Counted from the stretch's first letter, positions 1-8,679 are shown. The stretch is 22,155 nucleotides of DNA from Entophlyctis helioformis (GCA_025526915.1 JAHLKH010000305.1:1-22155); one strand, 5' to 3'. A program made the numbers and translations. The notes: generated by a model from the sequence alone, not told the origin.

Positions 1-689
1 CAAGGCAGCGATGCGTACCTGGCAACCGTCATTATTGTGCGCCAACAAACCGATACCCTCAACAACCGCTTCAATCCGATTGCGGGCATCCGCACACCGA
101 GCGTTCTCATGATCGACGACGACATCCGCATTCCTCTGAGAGACCTGCAAGTCGGTTTCATGCATGGCTGGCCCACACTGACCGCCTCGTGGGTTTCTTT
201 CCGCGCACACACGAGGTCACGGACACACACAACACAAGTGACTCTACACGCTGGGACTACAAGTATCACTACGGCCCGATCGCCGCACACCGCGACTATT
301 CCATGATGCTGACCAAGGGCATGTTCCTGGGCACGGATCTGCTGTTTGCGTACACGTGCCTGCTGCCGCCGCGCGTGCACGCCTACATTGACGCCATCAA
401 GAACTGCGAAGACATTGCCATGAATTTCGTGGCGTCGGGTCTGTCCGGCACGTCGCCCATGGCCGTCAACACGCTACGCGACACTCCGGATAGTATCACC
501 GACTTTGGACGCGATGATGGGATATCCGTCAAGACAGGACACCAGGACGCGCGGTCACGGTGCCTGCGCGATCTGGCTGTGCTGTTTGGCAAGATGCCGC
601 TACAGAGCACCAGCATCGAAGTCAACCGGTACACTGACAATGCGCCGTTTGTGTTTGGTGAGCTGCGCGATTGGCCGTCCGACGAGTGA
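1..689 (+). CDS. Exostosin-like glycosyltransferase, GT64 domain, 3' part (5' end outside window)
   Basis: This is the C-terminal catalytic domain of an EXT/EXTL2-type glycosyltransferase (family GT64). Animal members transfer GlcNAc/GalNAc or build heparan sulfate in the ER/Golgi from UDP-sugars; the acceptor here is unknown. The frame is open from base 1. Visible landmarks are a LNNRF segment, the metal-binding MIDDDI motif (DDD at 115-123), DRLVGFFPR, YSMMLTKGMF, and NCEDIAMNF, which holds the family's conserved acidic residue. The domain ends normally at TGA 687-689. One break is visible: the protein runs in frame 1 to GFMHGW (to 171) and resumes in frame 3 at HTDRLVGF. Adding one base to the CCC at 172-174 restores the spacing seen in EXTL2. 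No intron signals fit, so this is a -1 indel, either an assembly error or a real lesion. Family identity is secure; substrate and functionality are not. Confidence 0.85.
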   Translation, partial: RQRCVPGNRHYCAPTNRYPQQPLQSDCGHPHTERSHDRRRHPHSSERPASRFHAWLAHTDRLVGFFPRTHEVTDTHNTSDSTRWDYKYHYGPIAAHRDYSMMLTKGMFLGTDLLFAYTCLLPPRVHAYIDAIKNCEDIAMNFVASGLSGTSPMAVNTLRDTPDSITDFGRDDGISVKTGHQDARSRCLRDLAVLFGKMPLQSTSIEVNRYTDNAPFVFGELRDWPSDE

Positions 690-801
690 ACCCATTGGTC
701 GTTTCCATATCCTGCACTTTGAAAACATTTTTGAATCGGGTAGTCCCCTGATCGACCGAAACGGGCATTGCCAGTCTTTCCATACCAAAAGAAAATCAAT
801 A
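690..801 (+). other. Short intergenic gap between GT64 gene and LRR relic
   Basis: About 110 bases separate the GT64 stop from the first ATG of the LRR relic. The stretch is more AT-rich than its surroundings and has no clear TATA box. No signal peptide can be read in frame upstream of the ATG at 802, so the LRR relic may have lost its original 5' end. Confidence 0.4.
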
Positions 802-1661
802 ATGAGCCTGTCGGCCGACTGCCAGGCGCTCAATGCCGCATTCTCGACGACCGCGTTTACTGTGTCAGGGGCATGCTGCAAGACGTCGCCGCGGAGCGTG
901 TATGCAGGGCTCGCTGGCTGCGGTAACGTGGCCGGAGTACCTCGCGTTATCGCCGTGTGAGTATGGCGGTTGTCGCTTATCGCCGCTTATCGCCCCTCCC
1001 CCAACGGCTGCTGTCTTGTCGAGCGCGCTGACTGACCAAACGCAACGCCGTATAACGCGCAATGCTGCTGCGTGTGTTTGGCGTGCGGCCGACGTCCCAA
1101 GGCCCATGGCAAAGGACTGAGCGGGCTCGTTTCCGAACCTGAAGCGGTCTGACTGCCCCTGCAGTCCCTGTAAGTCGCACTTGCTGCTGCCTCTGTTTTT
1201 CTTACTTGCTCTCTCTCCGTCCCTCGCTCAACCACTCATTCGCTTGAACCACTCTCGTTCCCGCTCAACCACTCGCCCACTCCCGCGCAGCGATATTGGA
1301 AACAATGCTCTCAGCGGGCCCGTGCCAAACTGGTTTTTCGTCGCTATCGCGTCTGCAAGTTCTGTACGTTGCATTTGCCCGCGTTCCGTCGCGTTCGTGC
1401 CCATTGTTTTCATTCGTGTCTGCCTGTTTGCGGAACCCCCCCTGACTGACGTGACGCGAAATGACGTGCGACGCGTTTTCCGCTCCCGCCTGCAGCGATG
1501 TGTCGGGAAATGCCGATCTGAGCGGCCCAATCAGCCTGCCAGATTCAGTCACGTCCTGCAGTGCCAGAAACACCAGAGTGTGCGGTTCGACAGGTGTCGA
1601 CAGCGTCACGTGTAGTCTCTCGCAATGTACGCTGTCGGCGGTCGCCTGTGGTGCTTATTGA
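802..1661 (+). pseudogene. Decayed LRR protein gene (N-cap, two to three LRRs, C-cap), paralogue of the downstream gene
   Basis: Exon 802-956 encodes an LRR N-cap of the fungal DCxxLNxxF...CC type (DCQALNAAF, GACCKTS) and ends at a GTGAGT donor in phase 2. A second exon (about 1102-1169) reads GKGLSGLVSEPEAV followed by TGA (1150-1152), then LPLQSL; the alternative frame from 1102 hits TGA at 1118-1120. The third exon (1291-1363) encodes one LRR (IGNNALSGPVP, then SRLQVL) but is 73 nt, one more than the 72 nt standard next door; dropping one T from TTTTT at 1334-1338 restores it. The last exon (from 1496) carries DVSGNADLSG and a C-cap with paired cysteines, like the C-cap of the neighbour, then stops at 1659-1661. 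There is no signal peptide. The sum suggests a pseudogene, but homopolymer errors plus a missed splice into the exon at 1693 could instead make it the first module of one larger gene. Confidence 0.5.
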
Positions 1662-1692
1662 GCCGTGCTGACATGGCCCGTCGCCATTGCAG

Positions 1693-4600
1693 GCCCAGAG
1701 GTCCTCAAGCGGCTCTGGGATAAGGCGGACGACGAGAGCAACAAGCTTGGTCTCAACAAACGCGTTCTCTACAAGCGTGACGGAGAATGTAAGAAATCAC
1801 GCGTGTGGCGGTATGTTGAGAGGAGCGGTGCTGATGCATTCGATGGTAGCGTCGTCGTCGACTGTTCCCCCACCGACAGCGACTGGCGTCCCACCAACGG
1901 CCTCAGCCCCTCCGACTTCGACCGGATCGGCTCCCCCACCGACAGCGACTGGCCCTCCACCTGTCAACACGTACGGCCCACCGCCCTCAGCAACATCGAC
2001 CGGATCGGCTCCCCCACCGACAGCGACTGGCGTCCCACCAACAGCCTCTGCCCCGCCACCTGTCAACACGTACGGCCCACCGCCCTCGGCAACATCGACT
2101 GGCCCAGCGCCGCCTCCCACTTTGACCGGATCGGCTCCCCCACCGACAGTGACTGGCCCTCCCCCGTTCAACACGTACGGCCCACCGCCCGCAGGATCAA
2201 TGTCCTGGCACTCTTCCCACCCACCGGCATCGATCGGCCAACCGACCTTGACGGGCATCCCACCAACGGCCTCAGCCCCTCCCCCGTTCAACACGTACGG
2301 CCCGCCCGGCCCGCCGCCAACGGTCTCGTCGCGCACCGCCACCGAGACGTTTGTGCCACCCGTCGGCTACCCGGCACCGTCACATGTCCATTCCATGTCG
2401 TACCACCCCATGTCGCGCCCGTGGACGGCATCTGCACCGGCGCCAACCGCGACCCTCACGAACACGGTGCCGGACTGCGGCGTGCTGTACAACCTGTTCC
2501 CTGGACGTCTCACGGGAAGCCCGACGTGCTGCCAGAACCCGAGAGTCAACTGCACCACGTTTGGATACAATGTCCGCGTGACCAAGCTGTGAGTGAACAC
2601 CTGTCTGATCGTGGTGGTGGTGGTGGTGTTGACGGGGCTAACTCGTCGCTTTTTGCGTGTAGGAACATGAGCGGCCAGAACCTCACGGGCCAGATCCACG
2701 TTAATATTGTCAAACTGGATGCTCTGCGCGAGCTGTACGTGTGCTTAACCGTGTATGGTGTTCTGGTGGTACGAGACTAACACGTGTGTATATATATATC
2801 TCTCTCTGTGTGTGTGTGTGTGTGTGTTGGATCGGGGACGCAGCTACCTCGCTGATAACCAGCTGCTTGGCCCCCTTCCCATGGAGATCCGTAACCTCAC
2901 GCAGCTGCGTATCCTGTACGTCAGCTTGGTTCGCAATGCCCATCTCTGGTTCCGCGACTGACAGAATCCACTGGTGTTTTGCCATACCATGTCGTGCCAC
3001 GCCATGCAGCGATCTCAACAACAACCGCTTGTCGCAGAACGGTACTGGCAACTTTGCTAAACGGTCGCTTCACCGACGGTTCGTTGTTCTCCATTCCTCC
3101 AATGCCGGTTTCCTCCTGCATGAGCTGACTGCTTTGGTGTGCTTAGTGTTGACCCGGACGAAGTCCCGGATTTCAGCACGCTCGTCAATCTGATCACGTT
3201 GTAAGTATCAATGTGCACACAGCAGTAGCAGTGACGACGCCTGACACATGTGCACCTGCTGTGCAGCAAACTGGGTGGCAATGCTCTGCCGGATTTTGTG
3301 CTTACCGTTGTCGCGCGTATCCCGAATCTCAAGGAGCTGTATGTATCAAGCCTTGCATGGATACATGTGTTGGCTGCGTCTAATGCCGTCTGCTCACATG
3401 CTCCTAACCAGCGATGTGTCCAACAACAACATCACGACGATTCCTGCCGAGCTTGGTGCCCTCCGTCTCGAAGCATTGTAAGCCAGCTGCATGGTTTGCA
3501 CCGCCATCTGTCGAGAGCAGCAACTGACAAATCGAACAAACGGACAGCGCGCTCGGTGGTAACGGGCTGACGGGCGCTCTTCCCGCGGCTCTCATCAACA
3601 TGACAAGCCTTCGCTCACTGTGAGACTCGTGTGTCTGTCACTCTGCCACGCGTCCGCAACTTCTGACACGTCAGTGTGCAATGTGCAGCGACCTGACGGG
3701 CAACAAGATTACGACGATCCCTGCCGGTGCTGCTGCGCTCACCAGTCTGCAGAACCTGTGAGTTTGGCGGCGTCCGGCACGCGCACAGTGTCAGCCGTAC
3801 TCACACGCACGCGTACTGCAGGAAACTGGGCGGCAACAACATCACCGGCGCCATCCCTGCAGCACTCTTCAATATGACGGCGCTGGTTTCACTGTGAGTC
3901 TGTCTGCTGATATGTGTTGGGCCATGTCTGGGATGCATACTAACGGGCCGGTGGATACAGGGACTTGTCGGGCAACGTGATCACATCGATCCCGGACGGC
4001 ATCGCCTCGCTCACGGGCCTCAAGTCTCTGTGAGTCTCATCTAGCAGCAGTGCACAGCCACGCGACGGTGCAGTCGACTAACACGATGCGACAACAACAG
4101 CAACCTTGCCAGCAACTCGATCACTGGTAGCCTGCCGGTCGCCCTTGCTTCGCTCACGCTTCTCGAGAACATGTACGCCCTTTGTTTCCATGTGCACATG
4201 CGACGCGCATCTGGCTAACACGATGGCGTGTCGCGCGGTTCGCAGCAAACTGTCCGACAACAGCTTCAGCGGCGTTATCCCGCCTGCTCTGGCAGCACTT
4301 ACCAACCTCAAGACCTTGTACGTACTACTTCCTGCTGATCGTCTGTTGAGCATACTGTATCATCACGACTCACACTGCGGCACTCGACACACAACAGCGA
4401 GATTGCCAACAACACCATCACGGGCGGTCTGGAAGTGCTTGCCAGTGCCACTGCGCTTCAGCAAGTGTAAGCACAAAACAGACACATGCATCCACGTCGC
4501 GATAAGCACCGACTAACACTGCATGCCGCATACAGCGATATCTCGGGCAACTCCAACCTCTCGACCACGTCCATCCCAGGGTTCCAGCCGTGCGCCAACG

Positions 4601-4980
4601 ACCCCACCAGACTGTGCGCGATCGTCAACTCGACCTCATCGACGACCAGACCCGCAACGACATCGCCCAGTAAGCCCCTGCATCTCATGCTCTCATCCAC
4701 CACCCCATGAGTGCACTGACCCAACGCATCCTCTCTCACGATCACGCACACGAATGCAGCCGTGTCGCCCACACCCTCGCCGACACCGCCGCAGTACCAG
4801 TCGCCCACCCCGTCGCCCACGCCCAACCCCGTCGTGACGCCCACCACGGCAGCGACAACGACAGCCAAGGCGACGGGCCAGGCATCCGCCGGCTACCGCC
4901 CCACGGCCGGTGGCAGTGGCGGCAAGATCCCGTTCCTCTCGTTTGTTCTCGCGGTCCTCCTCCCACTCTTCCTGTTCTAA
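1693..4980 (+). CDS. GPI-anchored proline-rich / leucine-rich-repeat surface protein, one LRR per exon
   Basis: Predicted cell-surface LRR protein of roughly 680 residues. Exons, all phase-consistent: 1693-1788, 1850-2588, 2663-2734, 2844-2915, 3010-3078, 3147-3200, 3267-3338, 3412-3477, 3548-3619, 3689-3757, 3822-3893, 3961-4029, 4101-4172, 4246-4317, 4398-4466, 4536-4669, 4760-4980. Order of parts: a charged segment (VLKRLWDKADDESN), a Pro/Thr/Gly-rich repeat region, an N-cap (DCGVLYNLFPG, CCQN), about thirteen LRRs (LxxNxLTGxIP type), a Cys C-cap, a Ser/Thr/Pro stalk, and a GGSGG site before a hydrophobic tail (IPFLSFVLAVLLPLFLF), as expected for GPI attachment. The 5' end is unsettled. 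The exon at 1693 has a branch site, acceptor and GTAAGA donor that splice in frame, but no start codon. Alternatively translation starts at ATG 1813 with a weak signal peptide (MLRGAVLMHSMVA). The donor of the exon ending at 3078 (GTTCGT) is weak but gives the expected 69 nt. The ligand is unknown. Confidence 0.72.
1860..2320 (+). repeat. Coding minisatellite for proline-rich repeats
   Basis: Imperfect tandem repeats encode units such as PPPTATGVPPTASAPP and PPVNTYGPPPSATSTG. The core GTCAACACGTACGGCC or its TTCAACACG variant recurs near 1963, 2061, 2167 and 2287, about 100-120 bases apart. The region lies N-terminal to the LRR N-cap and probably forms an extended, O-glycosylated stalk. Copy number may vary between strains. 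Confidence 0.8.
2663..4466 (+). repeat. Array of single-LRR exons, symmetric phase 2
   Basis: Thirteen consecutive exons have lengths 72, 72, 69, 54, 72, 66, 72, 69, 72, 69, 72, 72 and 69 nt. Each begins with the last base of a codon and ends with the first two (usually CT or TT of a Leu/Phe codon), so any exon could be lost or duplicated without changing frame. Introns between them are about 64-109 bp, with GTRNGN-like donors and upstream CTAAC/CTGAC branch-like sites. Only the 54-nt exon (VDPDEVPDFSTLVNL) deviates from a standard repeat length. Confidence 0.82.
2786..2829. repeat. Compound TA/TC/TG microsatellite in an LRR intron
   Basis: A run of TA repeats is followed by TC and then about nine TG repeats inside the intron 2735-2843, which at 109 bp is the longest intron of the LRR array. 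It is expected to be length-variable. Confidence 0.85.
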
Positions 4981-5539
4981 AATCGCCCCACCACCAACCA
5001 CCTCTACTCTCGCACAGGCGTTCCCCTGTTACTCTTTATCCCCCGTATCCCCCTCTTTATCCCCCCTCTTTATCCCCCGTATCCCCTTTATCCCCTTTGG
5101 CACCCTTACCCATCTTGTCTCCCATCTCTAATCCCGCTACAAGTGTTCCTGTCTCGTCTCTAAACCCTATCTGAAAAGTGTCCAACATTGTCTCCATCTC
5201 CCTCACTCTCACACACTATCTCTCACCACCCATAATATTCGTTCATGACACAACACTCGGCACGCTAATAATATGCCCTTTACGAAAATATGGCCGTCGT
5301 TTGTCGTGAGTTGCAAGCACGGATGCTTTTATGGTCGAATCTGTCTATCCACTCATCGCCCGACTTCACAGATCATCAGTCCCACGACGATCCGCGCAGT
5401 GGAAGAGAGCGTCCGCAGTTGCAGATGGCATTGAGAAGCCTGCTTGCAAGGGCATCGCGGCCATCGCCACGCGGCTTCCAGCAAGTTTCAGTGTGTTGGG
5501 AGTAAGATCAGACCGGATTGGAATAAAATTGGGCTTGTA
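4981..5539. other. Pyrimidine-rich intergenic region between convergent LRR and bZIP genes
   Basis: There is no convincing gene here. Directly after the LRR stop lie C/T-rich sequences with a tandem repeat (5033-5097), then a CT-rich stretch to about 5220. More mixed sequence follows, including an AATAAA on the + strand at 5522-5527, just before the end of the bzip gene. The AATAAA could serve the LRR transcript, giving a long 3' UTR that overlaps the convergent bZIP transcript. This is inference. Short open frames around 5290-5680 have no recognisable protein character. Confidence 0.5.
5033..5097. repeat. TTTATCCCCC-type tandem repeat
   Basis: Five or so imperfect copies of CTTTATCCCC, some alternating with GTATCCCC, lie just after the LRR gene. 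It is a strand-asymmetric C/T tract in the 3' UTR or intergenic space. The function is unknown. Confidence 0.75.
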
Positions 5540-8440
5540 TTACAGTAGCCGGTTAAACATCGACTCGGGCGAAAAGGCATGGACAGCAGACGGTGTATGC
5601 ACAGCACCCGCTGCACCAGAACCAGTACCAGAAGCATCATCATCTCCAGTAGCACCACCGGCAGCACCAACACCGCGTTGATCAAAGTGCATCGAACGAG
5701 CCGTCTCTGCGACAGCAGCCTTGGCCACAATCGCCTTGTCGGCCACCGCCGGTGCAGCACCCGTGGTCGGCAGATTCGGCCGCGGACGGAAGGGACTCGC
5801 GAGCGGCGCTTCGGGAGCAAGCGTCGGATCCTGCAGTCCCGGTTTCGGTGCCGGCAGGCCAATGAGCGGCGTGTACACGGGCGTCGAGGCTGAAGTCGTA
5901 GACAGCGCGCCAGGAGAGTTCAAGTGGAGCGTTGGAGGAGGTGGTGGCGCGCTGGTCGGGGACGTGAACATGTCAGCACGCGGCGTGCCGTTTGTGCTGC
6001 TGGCGGATCCGTTGGCACCGAGGACCGACGACGACGCGGCGGGCGAGAACCCGGGGCTGTGCCAGCTGGTCGGCGCGATCATCGACCCGAGCGCGTCCGA
6101 TCCTGTCGCGCCGGGGGAGTGGTTGGGCGGCTCCGCGGTCGGCGCCTGATGGTACGTCTGGGCATCCTGCGACGGCGACACCGACGCAGGTCCGGACGCA
6201 TGGTACGAGTACTGCTGAGGCTGCTGCTGGCTTGGCCGAGGCGACCAGTCCGATCCAGTGGGCGACTGCAGGAAGCTGGCGGGATCAAACGGCGTGGGCG
6301 GGCCAGCGCCAGCAGCCGCGCCGCTGTCGGACGGGTTGGACCCGCCTGAGCTGACCGTCTGGCTGGTGGTTCCGCTGCCGATGCTGGTGATGCTCGCGAT
6401 GCTGCCGGTGCGGTGGATGATGCCGCTGCGGAGTAACGCGTCTTGCGCAAAGCCGTGCAGTCCGGCGACACCTGCACAGGCAGCAGACTCGAATCCCGAC
6501 TGGCCGGCCATGGCTGCAGACGACATGGCCGCAGCCGAGCCCCACGCCGCCAGACTGAGAAGCGGCTCTGGGTTTTTGTTGGAGCCGTTGGTCATGGCCG
6601 TGGCCGTGGTCGTGATCGTGGCCGTGGCCGCGACTGGTGCAGTCGATGCGGGATGGCCGTGGTTGTGCAGATTGCTCAGGTTGCTGTGGACAGCGGCAAG
6701 CTGTGCAGACGGCGCAGCAGCGCCGGACGGCAGCAGCGTGTGAGAGGATGCCGCCAGCTTGCTCGGTGCGTGGTGGTGCTGGTTGTGGTGCGGGCCGTGC
6801 ACCGCAGATCCAGGCACAGGCGACGACTTGACGGGCAGCGGCTCGTGTGCCTTGACGACGTGGTGCAGGTGAGCGTGCTGGTCTGGCGGCGACCATTCGA
6901 GCACCGGCTTTGTCGACGACGAGCCAGGGCCGGATCCAGCAGCTGCTGCTGCCGACAACGACGACGATGACGACGATGCAGAGGACGACGCTATCCGCTG
7001 AGGCGGACGCATGGGCAGGCCAAAGCCGCTGCCGCCCTTGACGGTGAATTCGTGTGCAGGCGTGCTGGAGCGGTCGGCGCGGGCAGGCGGCCCAAACGAC
7101 GTGGCCGAGGATGCATGGGCCAGGCCGGGCGCCGAGTGATGCTGGTGCTGGTGCTGCTGGTACTGGTGCTTCAAGTGCGGTGCGAGCAGTGACGCAGTGT
7201 GATGCGAATGCTGCGGCAGCGGGATGTGCGGAGGAGCGGTGGACGAGATGGGGCCGGGCACGTGGAGGGCAGTGGGCGGGCCGAACCTGGGCGGGGCGGC
7301 GTGGTGGGCGGCCGGGTGGGCGGCATGTGCGGCATGTGCGGCATGTGCGGCGTGGTGGGCAGCCGCAGCAGTCGCAGCAGCAGCCGATGCCGACGCCGAC
7401 GCCGAGGCCGTGGACGGTTGTGCACCAGGCTGCATGGGCGGGGGCGGCGGCAGGATGGACGGCATGGGCGGCGACGGCTGGTGCGGCTTGTACTGGTGCT
7501 GGCCGTAGGGCTGGTACTGGTGCGAGTGTGCGCTGTGGTACTGCTGCTGCTGCTGTTGTTGTTGCTGCTGCTGGTGCACAGCCTGCTGCTGCTGCTGCTG
7601 GATCGACGACGACGACGACGATGACGACGACGACGGCTGCGGCGGCTGCGGCTGCGGCTGCGGCTGCGGCTGGTGGTAGCGATCCGACTCGAGGCGCCGC
7701 AGCCGCTCGTTCTCGGCGTAGAGCGACGAGTGGTCTGCGCGCAGGCGGTCGATGGTCGCCAGCAGCGTGTCGCGCTCGCGCAGCAGGCTGGCGTTGTGCG
7801 TCTTGTAGTCGTCGAGCTGCGCGGCGAGCATCTTGGAGCGCTCGTCGACGTCGGCCTTTGCGCGCAGCTCGTCCGTGAGCGCCTGCACCTGGTCCTGCAG
7901 CTCGCGCACGTGGCGGTCCTTGCGCTCGCGGAACGCCTGCTGCGCCTTGCGGTTCTGCTCGGCGCGCCGCGACGTGGCCCGGCGGCGCTTGGCGTCGGCG
8001 TCGTCGCCGTTGCTGTTGTTGCCGGTGTCGTTGCTGTTGCCGTTGCTGTTGCCGTTGGCATTGTCGTTGCTGTTGCCGTTGGACGCATGCGGCACCTCGG
8101 GCACGGCTGCTGCTGCTGCTGATGTAGACGACAATGACGACGACGACGACGACGCAGCCACGGCCACCACCCGCCGCTTCTTGGCAGGGGCGGCCGTGGG
8201 CAGCACGAGCGTCGACAGCGGGCCGTCGAGCACCGGCGAGCGGGAGCCTGGGCGGCGGGCGGCCTTGGCCGTCGTGGCCGTGGTTGTTGCCGTGGCCGTT
8301 GAAGCCGTTGAGGCCGTTGAAGCAGCGGCGGGCGGCTTGGCAGAGCGCTTGCGGCCCGCCAGCGGCAGCGAGTGTGCGGCCGTGTGTGCGGCCGTGTGGG
8401 CGGCAGCCAGAGCCACGCTCGCCTCGTCTGCCGTGCGCAT
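5540..8440 (-). CDS. bZIP transcription factor, Yap/PAP1-type basic region, very low complexity
   Basis: Single-exon gene for a 966-residue nuclear DNA-binding protein. A basic region (about residues 151-180: KRRRATSRRAEQNRKAQQAF) contains NRKAQQAFR, the NxxAQxxFR signature of fungal Yap/PAP1 bZIPs. A leucine-zipper coiled coil runs to about residue 251 (ends ENERLRRLE). A putative NLS (PAKKRR) lies near residue 88. Around this are homopolymer-rich segments: Asn/Ser/Gly before the basic region, then PQ repeats, a Ser run, poly-Gln tracts, His/Ala repeats, and Ser/Pro/Gly/Thr-rich sequence to the end. I see only one cysteine in the C-terminal part and no cysteine-rich domain, so Yap1-style redox sensing by disulfides is unlikely. 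ATG at 8440 is the first in frame. Bulky low-complexity regions are presumably activation or disordered domains. The DNA-binding call is strong; target genes are unknown. Confidence 0.85.
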   Translation of the reverse strand: MRTADEASVALAAAHTAAHTAAHSLPLAGRKRSAKPPAAASTASTASTATATTTATTAKAARRPGSRSPVLDGPLSTLVLPTAAPAKKRRVVAVAASSSSSSLSSTSAAAAAVPEVPHASNGNSNDNANGNSNGNSNDTGNNSNGDDADAKRRRATSRRAEQNRKAQQAFRERKDRHVRELQDQVQALTDELRAKADVDERSKMLAAQLDDYKTHNASLLRERDTLLATIDRLRADHSSLYAENERLRRLESDRYHQPQPQPQPQPPQPSSSSSSSSSSIQQQQQQAVHQQQQQQQQQQQYHSAHSHQYQPYGQHQYKPHQPSPPMPSILPPPPPMQPGAQPSTASASASASAAAATAAAAHHAAHAAHAAHAAHPAAHHAAPPRFGPPTALHVPGPISSTAPPHIPLPQHSHHTASLLAPHLKHQYQQHQHQHHSAPGLAHASSATSFGPPARADRSSTPAHEFTVKGGSGFGLPMRPPQRIASSSASSSSSSLSAAAAAGSGPGSSSTKPVLEWSPPDQHAHLHHVVKAHEPLPVKSSPVPGSAVHGPHHNQHHHAPSKLAASSHTLLPSGAAAPSAQLAAVHSNLSNLHNHGHPASTAPVAATATITTTATAMTNGSNKNPEPLLSLAAWGSAAAMSSAAMAGQSGFESAACAGVAGLHGFAQDALLRSGIIHRTGSIASITSIGSGTTSQTVSSGGSNPSDSGAAAGAGPPTPFDPASFLQSPTGSDWSPRPSQQQPQQYSYHASGPASVSPSQDAQTYHQAPTAEPPNHSPGATGSDALGSMIAPTSWHSPGFSPAASSSVLGANGSASSTNGTPRADMFTSPTSAPPPPPTLHLNSPGALSTTSASTPVYTPLIGLPAPKPGLQDPTLAPEAPLASPFRPRPNLPTTGAAPAVADKAIVAKAAVAETARSMHFDQRGVGAAGGATGDDDASGTGSGAAGAVHTPSAVHAFSPESMFNRLL
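7535..7665. repeat. Trinucleotide and hexanucleotide repeats encoding poly-Gln, poly-Ser and Pro-Gln runs
   Basis: On the + strand these are CTG/TTG runs (about 7541-7601), GAC/GAT runs (about 7604-7635) and GGCTGC repeats (about 7636-7670). Read on the minus strand they give two Gln tracts, a Ser tract of about ten, and a PQPQ series just after the leucine zipper. They are likely polymorphic in length and prone to assembly error. Confidence 0.85.
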
Positions 8441-8679
8441 GTCGGTTGTCGTCGCTGGTGTTGGCGCAGGTGTTGCGGCCGCTGCTCGTGCAGCGTCTGT
8501 TGGAAAGTCGCCGACGCAGGATCGTGCGGCGACACCGACGCCAATAAAAGCCGGCCGGTCGCCGGCCTTGCCAACAATCCTGGCGACTTACTTGTCCAGC
8601 TTCACCAACTTCTACTTGTCCAACTTCTGCTTGTCCAACAACTTCACCAACAACAACTTCACCAACAACCACGCACAGC
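8441..8679. promoter_or_regulatory. Divergent promoter shared by bZIP (-) and MGST3-like (+) genes
   Basis: Only 239 bases separate the two start codons. A TATA-like AATAAAAG lies at 8543-8550, 130 bases before the MGST3 ATG, followed by a GC palindrome-like stretch (CCGGCCGG...CGCCGG). From about 8593 to 8672 the + strand has repeated CTTCACCAAC / CTTGTCCAAC / AACAAC units, a purine-poor unstructured leader typical of a highly translated 5' UTR. I found no clear Yap-type TTAnTAA site. Co-regulation is a possibility only. Confidence 0.5.

Noticed and set aside
1797..2342. Gly/Val-rich minus-strand open frame
   Set aside because: It is the reverse complement of the proline-rich coding repeats of the LRR gene.
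1665..2780. Frame 3 reading of the proline-rich region as a 371-residue protein
   Set aside because: After 1788 this frame leaves the sense of the repeats; a GTAAGA donor at 1789 and acceptor ending at 1849 move translation into the PPPTATG frame with matching phase.
3041..3146. A frameshift in the LRR gene at a GGTACTGG donor-like site
   Set aside because: Using the GTTCGT donor at 3079 gives a 69-nt phase-2 exon and a 68-bp intron, so no lesion is needed.
2663..4466. Regularly spaced repeats resembling a CRISPR-like array
   Set aside because: The regular units are 66-72 nt LRR exons alternating with introns; the repeats are diverged coding sequence, not identical direct repeats.
5033..5097. 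Telomere-like repeat
   Set aside because: The TTTATCCCC units are irregular and do not match a TTAGGG-type telomere array; genes continue on both sides.
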